NCBI RefSeq assembly: GCF_900566075.1
Contig: NZ_UPHU01000001.1
Span: 248,001 to 312,000 of the forward strand
Direction of reading: 5' to 3'
From: Mycobacterium pseudokansasii
GTDB taxonomy: Bacteria; Actinomycetota; Actinomycetes; Mycobacteriales; Mycobacteriaceae
Length of the DNA: 64,000 nucleotides
Position numbers and translations under genes: made by a program. A model generated the notes under the pieces. The model saw only the letters and a program-made list of their open reading frames with translations. It made no database searches and was not told the DNA's origin. Below, one piece after another: positions 45,186-55,899 of the stretch; position 1 is the first letter of the stretch; each line of letters starts with the position of its first letter.

Positions 45186-46260
45186 ATGCGAGCCAGCTGG
45201 GCAACGCCCGCTCATGGGAGTCGCAGAGGACCTCGCGGGTGTCGCACGAGCCCTTCGGCGTCCCCGCGCCGGCCCACATGCCTCCGGTGTCGCGGCGCAA
45301 CACAATTGCCGACGACCCGCCGCCGTCGAGCAGGATCGCCGTGTCGCTTCCCAAGCCGCGGAAGAGGTCTTGGATGTTGTCCGGCGTGTAGTTACCTCCT
45401 TCGAAGATGTACATCTCGTCCTTCTGCTTCGCGTAGGCCAGCGCGGTACGCGCGGCGCTCGGGCCGCCGTCGTGAAGTTGGCCGGTGTTGCCCGGCGACA
45501 ACAGCCCGATGCCGGCGACGGCGACGAACTTTGCGTTCTTGTTGAGCAGGTCCTGGATCACCGGAGTGGCCAGGTCGTAGTCTTCTCTGCCTTTGGGCCG
45601 CAACACATATGGCGCACCACCCGCCGGAATGATCATGGTGGTCAGCGAGGTCCAGGTCTCGTTTCCGCCGGACAGGCCCTGTTTGCCGGCGTAGGCGACG
45701 GTGCCGGTGACCGCCTGGTTGGCGCGGCCCTGGCCGTGGGTGTTGTCGACGAACGCGCCCAATGGCGAACTGCAGCCGGTCGATCTCCAGGAGCCGCCCT
45801 TTTGCGGGCGTACGTCGAAGAAGTTGGCGTTGATCGCGATTGTCGGCTGTCCCATTCGCTGCCAGGCCTGCAGCGGTGCATAGATCTCCGATGCCTGCCA
45901 AAGCCCTTCGTTGGTGCGTGCCCCAGCGTTGTGTTCGCAGCGCGCCTGGTCACCGGTGTGGGTATCGACCAGCAGGTGCGGCTGCAGCCGCTGGGACGCA
46001 TTCTTGATGATCATGAGATGGCCGCCGTTGTTCATCTCGTAGCGGCCGCCGTCGCCGTTGAGGAGCGGCATCGGGTGCCCGCCGCCGAAGTTGTACACCA
46101 GGTAGGAGCCCTTGGTTGTGGCGATGGCGTGCTCGAGCATCTCGCGACCGTCGGCGGCATGGGCCAGGGGTCGTCCGGTGGTGGCCGTGAGCGTGGCACA
46201 TGCGGCCACTAAGGCAAGACAAGCCGCAAGTCGGCGCAGGCTGGCAGATGGCGTCAGCAC
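45178..46260 (-). CDS. lprO: Phosphodiester glycosidase domain lipoprotein, LprO-like
   Basis: A 360-residue protein from GTG 46260. The signal segment RRLAACLALVAACATLTATT includes VAAC, an acceptable lipobox (Cys near residue 21). The mature part is a DUF2233/NAGPA-like domain with AINANFFDVRPQKGGSW, MIIPAGGAPYVLRPKGREDYD and the hallmark AILLDGGGSSAIVL near the end. The homologue of Rv0179c is called LprO. The family includes phosphodiester glycosidases that remove N-acetylglucosamine from phosphodiesters. Activity here is unproven. Confidence 0.85.
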   Translation of the reverse strand: MLTPSASLRRLAACLALVAACATLTATTGRPLAHAADGREMLEHAIATTKGSYLVYNFGGGHPMPLLNGDGGRYEMNNGGHLMIIKNASQRLQPHLLVDTHTGDQARCEHNAGARTNEGLWQASEIYAPLQAWQRMGQPTIAINANFFDVRPQKGGSWRSTGCSSPLGAFVDNTHGQGRANQAVTGTVAYAGKQGLSGGNETWTSLTTMIIPAGGAPYVLRPKGREDYDLATPVIQDLLNKNAKFVAVAGIGLLSPGNTGQLHDGGPSAARTALAYAKQKDEMYIFEGGNYTPDNIQDLFRGLGSDTAILLDGGGSSAIVLRRDTGGMWAGAGTPKGSCDTREVLCDSHERALPSWLAFN

Positions 46261-46298
46261 GGTTGCCCTTTCGGCCCGATCGGGAAGCAGCCATCCCA

Positions 46299-46326
46299 GA
46301 ATTAGTCACATCTGTCACACTGTCAA
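46299..46326 (-). promoter_or_regulatory. Candidate lprO promoter
   Basis: On the minus strand TTGACA (46326-46321), a 16-base spacer and TAATTC (46304-46299) precede the lprO start by about 39 bases. The spacer contains a direct repeat TGTGAC-AGA-TGTGAC, which could bind a regulator. The -10 match is only moderate. Confidence 0.4.
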
Positions 46327-46365
46327 CTTATGTAACAGAGATATGACGATTGTGCGGCACTCGAA

Positions 46366-47748
46366 TTACGTTTGCTCGCTTGGATTTTCACTCGGACCTT
46401 CGACGGCGCCGGCGCGGGCTCGTTCCCGTGCCTGGTGCTGCGCCTGGTGCTCCGCCGCAATGGCCAACTCGACCGCCCCGGGTATCCGGTGGAACCCCTT
46501 GCGGTCGTACAGGTGGGTGATGATCCCCCCCAACAGCAGGCCGATGACCAGACCGATGCATGTCATCGCCAAGGCATGGGACAGTCCCGCCTCGGCGTGA
46601 CCGTCGAGGTAGAGCAGCGACCTTACCCCCAGGAACACTTGGTGCATCGGCTCGAATGTGGCCAGCCAGCGGAAGAACGGCGGCACCGCCTCGAGGGGGA
46701 CCGTGGCGCCCGCCGACGGCAACCCGAGGATGACGAAGATCAACATGCTCACCAGTAAGCCCATCGATCCCAGCACCGCGATCAACGAGCTGGACGTGAC
46801 GCCTACCGCGATGATCGCGAACACTCCGTACAGCCACAATTGCCAACCCAGGGAAATGGGCATGCCCAGGCCATGGGCGATCGCCAGGTACACCGCCGAC
46901 GTGAGCAAGGCCAGCACCGTCATCAATCCCCACTTGAGCAGCAGGGTGCGGAATCGAGAGATGCGGACCTGCTCACCGAAGCGATACACCGGCCCGAATT
47001 CGGCTGGTACGTAACCGAGCATCGAGTCCACCAGCGTGCTGACCACGATGCTGCCGGTAAATCCGGCCAGCAGCAGCAACAGCGCATAGTAGAAGGCCGA
47101 CAGGCCATTACCGGTTCCGTTGGGCAGCGGGTTGTAGACCGTGGATTTGACGTCGATCGGATTGGTCAACCCCAGCGCAGCGGCGCCGGCCAGCGGCGCG
47201 CCGCCGGTCTGCGCCGCAACATCGGCGCTAAGACGTTGCCCGACTTTGGAATTCACCACGGCCATCGCCTGGGTCAACGTCTGGGCGGCGATGCTCGAGC
47301 CCAGTGTGCCCGCGCGCGGATTGGTCGAGATGGTAATCGTGGGCCGGTCCGCATGGGTCGGCTGCACGGCGCTGATCGCGTAATCGCGCAGCGCCGAGGA
47401 AAAAGTCGGCGGAATGACGGCCGAACCGTAGACCTCAGCCCGGTCCAGTAGCCGCTTGGCCTCGTCGTGGGTGACGACGCGTACGTCGTACTTGTTCTTG
47501 TCCAATCCGGCCACCAGACCCTCGACAATCTGTTTGCCGGTGGGCCCGGCGTCCTGGTTGACCACCGCGATCGGGAAGTGGCGCAGGTTGGTCGCCGGGT
47601 TCAGGATTCCGCCCAGGTACAGGGCTGCCAGCGCCGACATGAGGGCCAGTGTGATGAGGATCGGAGCCGCCCAGAACCGCACGGTCCGAACCGACTTGAT
47701 GCTGCGCTTGGGGTTCGGTGCGGCATGACGCGGATGTGATCGAGACAT
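46366..47748 (-). CDS. YhgE/Pip-like membrane protein, Rv0180c-like
   Basis: A 460-residue membrane protein. One N-terminal helix (AAPILITLALMSALAALYLGGI) is followed by an outside domain with the YhgE/ABC-2 signature HFPIAVVNQDAGPTGKQIVEGL. About five C-terminal helices (ALLLLLAGFTGSIVVSTLV, VFAIIAVGVTSSSLIAVLG and others) follow. The family resembles ABC-2 permeases and phage-infection proteins; the substrate is unknown. Its messenger begins with a perfect hairpin that includes part of the ribosome site. Confidence 0.88.
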   Translation of the reverse strand: MSRSHPRHAAPNPKRSIKSVRTVRFWAAPILITLALMSALAALYLGGILNPATNLRHFPIAVVNQDAGPTGKQIVEGLVAGLDKNKYDVRVVTHDEAKRLLDRAEVYGSAVIPPTFSSALRDYAISAVQPTHADRPTITISTNPRAGTLGSSIAAQTLTQAMAVVNSKVGQRLSADVAAQTGGAPLAGAAALGLTNPIDVKSTVYNPLPNGTGNGLSAFYYALLLLLAGFTGSIVVSTLVDSMLGYVPAEFGPVYRFGEQVRISRFRTLLLKWGLMTVLALLTSAVYLAIAHGLGMPISLGWQLWLYGVFAIIAVGVTSSSLIAVLGSMGLLVSMLIFVILGLPSAGATVPLEAVPPFFRWLATFEPMHQVFLGVRSLLYLDGHAEAGLSHALAMTCIGLVIGLLLGGIITHLYDRKGFHRIPGAVELAIAAEHQAQHQARERARAGAVEGPSENPSEQT

Positions 47749-47773
47749 GTGGGCTCCTGTCTGTCGAGCCCAC
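47749..47773 (-). promoter_or_regulatory. Hairpin that masks the ribosome site of the Rv0180c-like gene
   Basis: In the messenger GUGGGCUC, a 9-base loop (GACAGACAG) and GAGCCCAC form a perfect 8-base stem. The next base is the A of the AUG. The AGGAG ribosome site straddles loop and stem: its GAG is paired. This could lower or control translation. Confidence 0.6.
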
Positions 47774-47795
47774 TCTATGTGGTGTCAGCGCGGGG

Positions 47796-48521
47796 TCAGG
47801 ACCCCAGGTTTGTGTGCATCTCCCACACCAGGACTTCCGCGGGGCCGTCGGCGGCGAGCCGCCGGGCCCCGGTGTCGGTGCAGCGGACCGCGTCCCCTTC
47901 GGCCAGCTCGCCAGCCCCGTCCAGGCCAACCCGGCCGAGGGCGACAAACAGATGCAGATAAGGCGCCGCGGGAACGTCGACCGTGTCGCCGGGCCGCAAC
48001 CGCGCCGCGTGCAGGGCCGCGCTGCGGTTGTGCAGCGTGATCACGGCGTCGTGGCCGTTGATGCCCGAGGCGATCGTGACCAGACCGCCGTTCGACAGGT
48101 CATCGCCGATATCGTGCTGCTGGTAGCCCGGGTCAATGCCGGTCCGGTCGGGCACTATCCACATTTGGACGAAACGCACTGGCCGCGTCGCTGATTCATT
48201 TGTTTCCGAATGCCGGATTCCGCTGCCCGCCGACATGCGCTGGGCCAGACCGGGGTAGATCACGCCGTGGTTGCCCATCGAATCCCGATGGGTCAGTTCA
48301 CCTTCCAGCACCCAGGTCACGATTTCCATATCGCGGTGCGGGTGGGTGTCGAATCCGGTCCCCGGTTGCACGACGTCGTCGTTGCTGACCAGCAGCAGGC
48401 CGTGATGGGTGTTGTCCGGGTCGTAGTGGTCGCCAAAAGAGAAGCAATGTCTGGATTCCAGCCAGTCGGTCATGGTGACTGCCCGCTCGGCGGCTCGCCG
48501 AATCTCCACGGTGGCAGGCAT
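47796..48521 (-). CDS. Pirin-like protein, Rv0181c
   Basis: A 241-residue bicupin. The metal-binding pattern is complete: FDTHPHRDMEIVTWVLEGELTHRDS followed by GSGIRHSETNESATRPVRFVQMWI, giving the three histidines and a glutamate of pirins. Pirins act as quercetin-type dioxygenases or redox-dependent regulators; which applies is unknown. Start ATG 48521 (MPATVEIRRAAERAVTMTDW) gives the usual length. Frames that run further upstream carry no pirin sequence. Confidence 0.92.
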   Translation of the reverse strand: MPATVEIRRAAERAVTMTDWLESRHCFSFGDHYDPDNTHHGLLLVSNDDVVQPGTGFDTHPHRDMEIVTWVLEGELTHRDSMGNHGVIYPGLAQRMSAGSGIRHSETNESATRPVRFVQMWIVPDRTGIDPGYQQHDIGDDLSNGGLVTIASGINGHDAVITLHNRSAALHAARLRPGDTVDVPAAPYLHLFVALGRVGLDGAGELAEGDAVRCTDTGARRLAADGPAEVLVWEMHTNLGS

Positions 48522-48658
48522 GGTTTCCACAGTAGTGGCGCCCGCTGCCGGGGTGCGTGCCGCGGGGCGCCTCGGGCGGCGGTAACTGGCCGCCTCGGCG
48601 TCGGCGATGCGGCCGCGGGGAGCACCGGCTGCATCGGCTCGCCGCCCGCGCGGGGCAC

Positions 48659-50095
48659 TCACGAACCTTGTTGTGTCCAGCCCTGATTCGCCGGCCGCTG
48701 CGCCTCGTCCCGGGGATACGTCGCGGCGGCGAGCTGCAGAATTTCGCGTCGGTCCGCGAGCAGGATAAAGCCGCCTTGAAGCGCTCGGTCCAGCGCGGTG
48801 GTGAACTTGTCGAGATATTCGTCGACTCCGCCCGGGTACAGGCGGCGCAGGGTGGCGCTGTCGAAGGGTTGGCCGCGGCCGAAAATGGCGGACATGACGC
48901 TTTCCTCGGTGCCCATGCCCGACGTGCGCGCAATCGGAACGTCCACCCACGGCGTCCTGACGCCGTCTCGGGTCAGGCCATTGGCGTCCAGAACGGGGCG
49001 GGGTTGATCGGCGTGGTGCACTGCGATGCGGGGCGCGGCCGGCGCGGGCTGGCCGGTGCGCACCCAGCGGTTCAGGGCAGCCAGCGCCGCCTGCACCACG
49101 TAGTGGTGCTGTGGCGCAAAGTTGATGTAGTGGTCAAGTTGCTGCCCCATCAGGCTTTTCGTTGGTGCGTAGGCGGCCACGATGGCGTCGAGCGGCGCGG
49201 ACCCGGTGTCGATGGGCGCTACCTGGATCGTGTAATTGTCGGCATGAGCGGCGCCGGGAATCTCCCACACCCGCAGCCACCGGTTGTCGGGCTGTCTTGC
49301 GTGGTAATACCCATGTCCCACACCGCCGAAAAGGTCGGTTTCGGTGATGATGGTGATCAGCGGCACGCGCAGGTCCGGACGGAACCGGACCGCCCGTGGC
49401 GTGCCGGTCGGCGAATCGTCGAAGATTGACATGCCATCCAGTGGCGCGGCGGGCGCAAAGCGCGAATGCACCAGGTACCCGTCGTAGCATTGGACAAGCG
49501 GGTCCACGGCGTTGATGTAGGTGGTCAGGAACATCGCCGATTGGGATTCACCCACGGCGACAACGTGTTGCGGGCCTAGCCCGCGCAGCACGTCACGGTC
49601 TTGGATCAGTGCTCCGGCCTGGCTGAAGATGTCGTAGCAGAACGCGTCGCCCGGGTGCTGCAGGGATGCATAGCGGGCCGGATCCTGGCTCTTGAGTGAC
49701 ATGTCCAGGCCGAGCAGGGCGGCACCCCCGGCGACGCCCACCTGCTGCGCCGAGACCGCGACGTAGGCGTAGCCCGCGCGAATGATTTCGCGGTGACCCA
49801 TCATCCATACGGCCGGGGCATCGATGCCGCCGCTGACGTTGAGCCATTCGACGAGCACCGTGCCGTTGAATCGTGTCCGGTCGGCCGGGGTCAAAGCCAC
49901 GAGCCGCGTGGTGTACTCGGCAGCGCCCGCAGGTGTTGCCACCCAACGGCCGTCGGGGCCGAGCCCGGACACCGGGGCGTAGGAGGCGGCGGTGCCCGAC
50001 ACGAAGAATTCCTCGGCGACGTAGCCCACGCTGCCGATGTCGAAGGCGCCCAACAGCAGCAGCGGCTTACCGGGGACGGGCGAAACGGCAGCCAT
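48659..50095 (-). CDS. Large alpha/beta hydrolase domain protein
   Basis: A 478-residue protein of the alpha/beta-hydrolase type found in many mycobacteria and proteobacteria (with TTRLVALTPADRTRFNGTVLVEWLNVSGGIDAPAVW near the start). The nucleophile is in VVAVGESQSAMFL, and a histidine candidate is WEIPGAAHADNY. It has no signal peptide. It begins 7 bases after sigG and must share its transcript. I recall sigG next to the pirin gene in M. tuberculosis, so this gene is extra here. GTG 50098 is an equal start. Confidence 0.85.
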   Translation of the reverse strand: MAAVSPVPGKPLLLLGAFDIGSVGYVAEEFFVSGTAASYAPVSGLGPDGRWVATPAGAAEYTTRLVALTPADRTRFNGTVLVEWLNVSGGIDAPAVWMMGHREIIRAGYAYVAVSAQQVGVAGGAALLGLDMSLKSQDPARYASLQHPGDAFCYDIFSQAGALIQDRDVLRGLGPQHVVAVGESQSAMFLTTYINAVDPLVQCYDGYLVHSRFAPAAPLDGMSIFDDSPTGTPRAVRFRPDLRVPLITIITETDLFGGVGHGYYHARQPDNRWLRVWEIPGAAHADNYTIQVAPIDTGSAPLDAIVAAYAPTKSLMGQQLDHYINFAPQHHYVVQAALAALNRWVRTGQPAPAAPRIAVHHADQPRPVLDANGLTRDGVRTPWVDVPIARTSGMGTEESVMSAIFGRGQPFDSATLRRLYPGGVDEYLDKFTTALDRALQGGFILLADRREILQLAAATYPRDEAQRPANQGWTQQGS

Positions 50096-50102
50096 CACAA
50101 CG

Positions 50103-52020
<1,918 letters not shown>

Positions 52021-52055
52021 ACCGAATTGTCGTACCGCTGCAGTAGTTTGGCGCC

Positions 52056-52805
52056 ATGACCGACGACAAGATGCTGGCCCGCATCGCCGCCCTGCTGCGT
52101 CAGGCCGAAGGCACCGACAATCCCCACGAAGCCGACGCGTTCATGGCCGCCGCGCAGCGGATGGCCACGGCGGCGTCCATCGACCTCGCGGTGGCGCGGT
52201 CACATTCGGCCAACCGTTCGGCCGCGCAGGCGCCGACCCAGCGCACCATCACCATCGGAACGGCCGGCGCCCGCGGGCTGCGGACCTACGTGCAGCTGTT
52301 CGTGCTGATCGCCGCGGCCAACGACGTACGCTGCGACGTCGCGTCGAATTCGACGTTCCTGTATGCCTACGGGTTCCCTGAGGACATCGACGCGACCCAC
52401 GCCCTGTACGCCAGCCTGGTGGTGCAGATGGTCCGGGCTTCCGATGCCTACCTTACCTCCGGGGCACACCGGCCGACGCCCACCATCACCGCCAGGCTCA
52501 ACTTCCAGCTGGCCTTCGGCGCTCGAGTCGGTCAGCGCCTGGCCGAGGCCCGTGCGCAGGCCACCCGCGAAGTCACCGCGGACCGCGGTCGGGCACCGGG
52601 AACCGCTATCGCGTTGCGGGACAAGGAAATCGAGCTGCACGACTACTACCGTGGCGCGTCTCGGGCGCGCGGCACCTGGCGGGCCCACCGGGCCTCGGCC
52701 GGATATTCCTCGGCGGCGCGGCGCGCCGGTGACCGGGCCGGGCGGCAGGCCCGGCTGGGCCAGAGCGCCGAGCTGCCCGGAGCGCGACCCGCCCTGGACC
52801 GGTGA
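52056..52805 (+). CDS. DUF2786 domain protein, Rv0184-like
   Basis: A 249-residue protein. The N-terminal DUF2786 segment is DKMLARIAALLRQAEGTDNPHEADAFMAAAQRMATAASID. A second conserved part has LNFQLAFGARVGQRLAEARAQATREV, and a basic C-terminal tail is rich in Arg (SSAARRAGDRAGRQARLGQ), which suggests nucleic acid binding. The function is unknown. It overlaps the Rv0185-like gene by 4 bases (GTGA), and the pair is found together in mycobacteria. Confidence 0.88.
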   Translation: MTDDKMLARIAALLRQAEGTDNPHEADAFMAAAQRMATAASIDLAVARSHSANRSAAQAPTQRTITIGTAGARGLRTYVQLFVLIAAANDVRCDVASNSTFLYAYGFPEDIDATHALYASLVVQMVRASDAYLTSGAHRPTPTITARLNFQLAFGARVGQRLAEARAQATREVTADRGRAPGTAIALRDKEIELHDYYRGASRARGTWRAHRASAGYSSAARRAGDRAGRQARLGQSAELPGARPALDR

Positions 52806-53314
52806 CCCGGGAGGACTCCTCGGGCCGCGACTCTCAGCGGGCCAGGGTTTATGCGGCCGAGGAATTCGTCCGCACCCTGTTCGACCGTGCCGTCGAGCAC
52901 GGATCACCCAGTGTGGACTTCTTCGGGACGCGGTTGACGCTGCCGCCCGAAGGACGGTTCGCGTCGGTGGCGTCGGTGCAGCGCTACGTCGACGACGTGC
53001 TGGGCCTGCCGGCGGTGCGCCGGAACTGGCCGTCGGTGTCGCCGCTGCGGGTGCGTGCCCGCCGGGCGGCCACCGCGGCGCACTACGAAAACCGGGATGG
53101 CGCAGGCACCATCGCCGTCCCGGACCGCGACACCGCCGCCTGGGCGATGCGCGAGCTGGTCGTGCTCCATGAAGTCGCACATCATTTGTGCCGCGTACCG
53201 CCGCCGCACGGGCCGCAGTTCGTGGCGACGATGTGTGAGCTGGCCGAGTTGGTGATGGGAGCCGAGGTTGGCCACATTCTGCGGGTCGTCTACGCGAAAG
53301 AGGGTGTGCGGTGA
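52802..53314 (+). CDS. Putative zinc metallohydrolase, Rv0185-like
   Basis: A 170-residue protein with an HEVAH zinc motif (His123, Glu124, His127) and a possible third ligand His136 in PPPHGPQF. It is a gluzincin-like pattern of the small TIGR04338-type metallohydrolases. It lacks a signal peptide and so acts in the cytosol; the substrate is unknown. Translation is coupled to the preceding DUF2786 gene and, by a GTGA overlap, to bglS. Confidence 0.87.
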   Translation: MTREDSSGRDSQRARVYAAEEFVRTLFDRAVEHGSPSVDFFGTRLTLPPEGRFASVASVQRYVDDVLGLPAVRRNWPSVSPLRVRARRAATAAHYENRDGAGTIAVPDRDTAAWAMRELVVLHEVAHHLCRVPPPHGPQFVATMCELAELVMGAEVGHILRVVYAKEGVR

Positions 53315-55428
53315 GCCCATGCGACCCCGACGCCCGAGCCTGCGAGATCGAGCCCCAGATGACCGACGGCGAACGGTTTACGCTGCTGGTCGGCGTCATG
53401 GGGGCCGGCGACTGGTGGCCGTTGCGCGACGAGCGCATTCCGCCGGAGGTGCCGATGAGTGCGGGGTATGTGCCCGGGATTGCGCGGCTTGGGGTTCCGG
53501 CGCTGCGGATGAGCGACGCCGGGCTAGGCGTCACCAATCCCGGTTACCGTCCGGGCGACACGGCGACGGCGCTGCCGGCCGGCCTGGCGCTGGCCGCCGG
53601 TTTCGATCCGGCGCTGGCCCGCGCCGCCGGCGAGGTGATCGGGCGGGAGGCCCGCAGCCGCGGGTTCAACGTCCAATTGGCCGGTGCCATCAATCTGGCC
53701 CGCGACCCGCGCAACGGCCGCAACTTCGAATACTTTTCCGAGGACCCGCTGTTGAGCGCCACCATGGCCGCAGAACAGATCATCGGCATCCAGCAGCAGG
53801 GTGTCATCTCCACGACCAAGCACTATTCGCTGAACTGCAACGAAACAAACCGGCACTGGCTGGACGCCGTCATCGATCCCGGCGCGCACCGCGAATCCGA
53901 CTTACTGGCCTTCGAGATCGCCATCGAGCGGGCCCAACCCGGCGCGGTGATGGCGGCATACAACAAGGTCAACGGCGACTACGCCGCCGCCAACGCCGTC
54001 CTGATCAACGACGTGCTGAAGGGCGCCTGGGGATACCGCGGCTGGGTGATGTCGGATTGGGGCGGGACACCGAGTTGGGAGTGCGCTCTTGCCGGCCTGG
54101 ACCAGGAATGCGGTGCACAGATCGACGCCGTGCTGTGGGGGGCCGAGGCATTCGGCGACCGACTGCGTGCCGCCTACTCCGAGGGCCTGCTGCCCAAAGA
54201 ACGGTTATCGGACATGGTCCGGCGAATCCTGCGTTCGATGTTCGCTGTCGGAATCGACCGCTGGGAACCCGCGCCCGCACCGGATATGGAGGCGCACAAC
54301 GCGATTGGCCTGCAGATCGCGCGGCAGGGCGTCGTGCTGCTGCAGAACCGCGGGCTGCTGCCGGTGATTGCCGGTTCGGGCTTGCGCATCGCTGTCATCG
54401 GCGGCTACGCACAGGTCGGTGTGCCGGCCGGCTACGGCTCCAGCACCGTCGTACCGCCGGGCGGCTACGCGAGCGTGATCCCGATCGGCGGGTCCGGCCT
54501 GCAGGCGGGCCTGCGCAATCTCTACCTGGTACCGCCGAGCCCGCTCGAGGAGCTGAGACGGCAACTCCCGGGCGCGCAGATCGATTTCGATCCCGGCATC
54601 AGCCCGGCGGAGGCGGTGGTGGCGGCGCGCCGCGCAGACGTCGCGATCGTGTTCGCGATCCGACCCGAAGGGGAGGGCTTCGACAGCGCCGACCTGTCGC
54701 TGCCGTGGGGCCAGGACGCGGTGATCTCGGCGGTCGCCGCCGCCAATCCGAACACCGTCGTGGTGCTCGAGACCGGCAACCCGGTGGCCATGCCCTGGCG
54801 GGACCGCGTGAATGCCATCGTGCAAGCGTGGTATCCGGGCCAGGCGGGCGCTACGGCCATCGCGGAAATCCTTGCCGGACGGGTGAATCCGTCGGGCCGG
54901 CTGCCGATCACGTTTCCGGCCGATCTCGGCCAGACACCGCGCCCGGAGCTGCCCGCTGCGCCGCCGGGGACGCCGATCACCATCGACTACGACGAAGGCG
55001 CGGATGTCGGTTATCGCTGGTTTGCGCGGACCGGGCGGGTCCCGATGTTCGCCTTCGGTCACGGTTTGTCCTACACCAGCTTCGAGTATCGCGACCTGGC
55101 GGTGACCGGCGGCGACACCGTGACCGTCAGTTTCAGTGTCGTCAACACCGGTGACCGGGGCGGGTCGGACATCCCGCAGCTGTATCTGACCGCCGTGCCC
55201 GACGCAAAGCGGTTGCGCTTACTGGGTTTCCAGCGAGTCGAGCTGGAGCCGGGCCAGGTTGTCCGGGTGAGCATCGCAGCGGACCCACGGCTGCTGGCCG
55301 GCTATGACGGCCGGGCCGGGTGCTGGCGCATCACGGCGGGTCGCTACGCGGTCGCGGTGGGCGCTTCGGCGGTGGCGCTGTCGCTGGCAGCCGAGGTCGA
55401 GCTGGCCGGTCGTGCGTTCGGGCGATGA
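53311..55428 (+). CDS. bglS: Beta-glucosidase, glycoside hydrolase family 3
   Basis: A 705-residue GH3 enzyme from GTG 53311. The N-terminal barrel has LAGAINLARDPRNGRNFEYFSEDP and STTKHYSLNCNETNR. The catalytic nucleophile is Asp249 in WVMSDWGG. The C-terminal sandwich domain has DYDEGADVGYRWFARTGRVPMFAFGHGLSYTSFEY, and a fibronectin III-like domain ends the protein. It has no signal peptide. It removes terminal beta-glucose, or possibly beta-xylose, from saccharides or glycosides. It corresponds to Rv0186. Confidence 0.93.
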   Translation: MSPCDPDARACEIEPQMTDGERFTLLVGVMGAGDWWPLRDERIPPEVPMSAGYVPGIARLGVPALRMSDAGLGVTNPGYRPGDTATALPAGLALAAGFDPALARAAGEVIGREARSRGFNVQLAGAINLARDPRNGRNFEYFSEDPLLSATMAAEQIIGIQQQGVISTTKHYSLNCNETNRHWLDAVIDPGAHRESDLLAFEIAIERAQPGAVMAAYNKVNGDYAAANAVLINDVLKGAWGYRGWVMSDWGGTPSWECALAGLDQECGAQIDAVLWGAEAFGDRLRAAYSEGLLPKERLSDMVRRILRSMFAVGIDRWEPAPAPDMEAHNAIGLQIARQGVVLLQNRGLLPVIAGSGLRIAVIGGYAQVGVPAGYGSSTVVPPGGYASVIPIGGSGLQAGLRNLYLVPPSPLEELRRQLPGAQIDFDPGISPAEAVVAARRADVAIVFAIRPEGEGFDSADLSLPWGQDAVISAVAAANPNTVVVLETGNPVAMPWRDRVNAIVQAWYPGQAGATAIAEILAGRVNPSGRLPITFPADLGQTPRPELPAAPPGTPITIDYDEGADVGYRWFARTGRVPMFAFGHGLSYTSFEYRDLAVTGGDTVTVSFSVVNTGDRGGSDIPQLYLTAVPDAKRLRLLGFQRVELEPGQVVRVSIAADPRLLAGYDGRAGCWRITAGRYAVAVGASAVALSLAAEVELAGRAFGR

Positions 55429-55465
55429 GCGCGATGGTCATCCGAACGCACCACCGGCTGCCCGC

Positions 55466-55627
55466 TTACTGGACCGGGACCAAGTCGTCGCCGCAGGCGC
55501 AGCGGTGAGGCTCGCCCGCACTGGAGCCGTGGCAGGGGACCTCGACGTGGACGCGACAGCCGCAGCCCTCGTGGCCGCAGGTCAACTCGGTTCCAGCCTC
55601 ATGGGTCGCCATGAATATCACCTTCAT
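55466..55627 (-). CDS. mymT: Copper metallothionein MymT
   Basis: A 53-residue protein with six cysteines at 17, 22, 24, 32, 43 and 45, in [20 protein letters not shown] and [13 protein letters not shown]. This is the copper-binding mycobacterial metallothionein at the same spot as Rv0186A. M. tuberculosis MymT, as I recall it, has a seventh cysteine two residues after Cys32; here that residue is Gly34. ATG 55612 (48 residues) has a better ribosome site (GAAGGTG) than ATG 55627. A RicR-type operator lies 48 bases upstream. MymT buffers Cu(I) in the cytosol. Confidence 0.93.
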   Translation of the reverse strand: MKVIFMATHEAGTELTCGHEGCGCRVHVEVPCHGSSAGEPHRCACGDDLVPVQ

Positions 55628-55636
55628 TCGGATCGG

Positions 55637-55650
55637 GGGACTGCAGTCCC
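55637..55650. promoter_or_regulatory. Perfect 14-base palindrome in the mymT leader
   Basis: GGGACTGCAGTCCC is its own reverse complement and lies 10 bases before ATG 55627, so in the messenger it can fold into a tight hairpin. It may influence mymT messenger stability or translation. No known protein site was matched. Confidence 0.45.
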
Positions 55651-55674
55651 AAGTGGATGACCACGATCACTCTA

Positions 55675-55689
55675 TACCCCATACGGGTA
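55675..55689. promoter_or_regulatory. RicR operator of mymT
   Basis: TACCC-CATAC-GGGTA is an exact match to the known RicR box TACCC-N5-GGGTA. On the minus strand it overlaps a -10-like TATAGA at 55676-55671. A second inverted pair CGGGT-AAAC-ACCCG follows at 55691-55704 and could be an extra half-site. Confidence 0.9.
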
Positions 55690-55758
55690 TCGGGTAAACA
55701 CCCGGAATGGGGAATTTGATCGGCCCGCGATGCGCGCGGATCGGACTAGCGTTTCGGT

Positions 55759-55897
55759 ATGGCCCCACCGACCCCGCACGACGTCGATGCCTTCCTGGAC
55801 GGCACGCTGATCGGCGACGACCCGGCGTTGTCCGCGGCGCTGCTGGCCAGCAACGCCGCGGGGTTGCCTGGCATCGCGGTCTCCGCGCAGCAGGGGT
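55759..55897 (+). pseudogene. Truncated O-methyltransferase, Rv0187 remnant
   Basis: The start MAPPTPHDVDAFLDGTLIGD and LASNAAGLPGIAVSAQQG match the first 46 residues of the SAM-dependent O-methyltransferase Rv0187. The next codon already lies in antisense sequence of the ilvD end. The SAM-binding domain is gone. The frame continues antisense through ilvD to 56418, but that part has no family resemblance. A deletion removed the rest of this gene and, judging by M. tuberculosis order, Rv0188. Confidence 0.85.
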
Positions 55898-55899
55898 GG

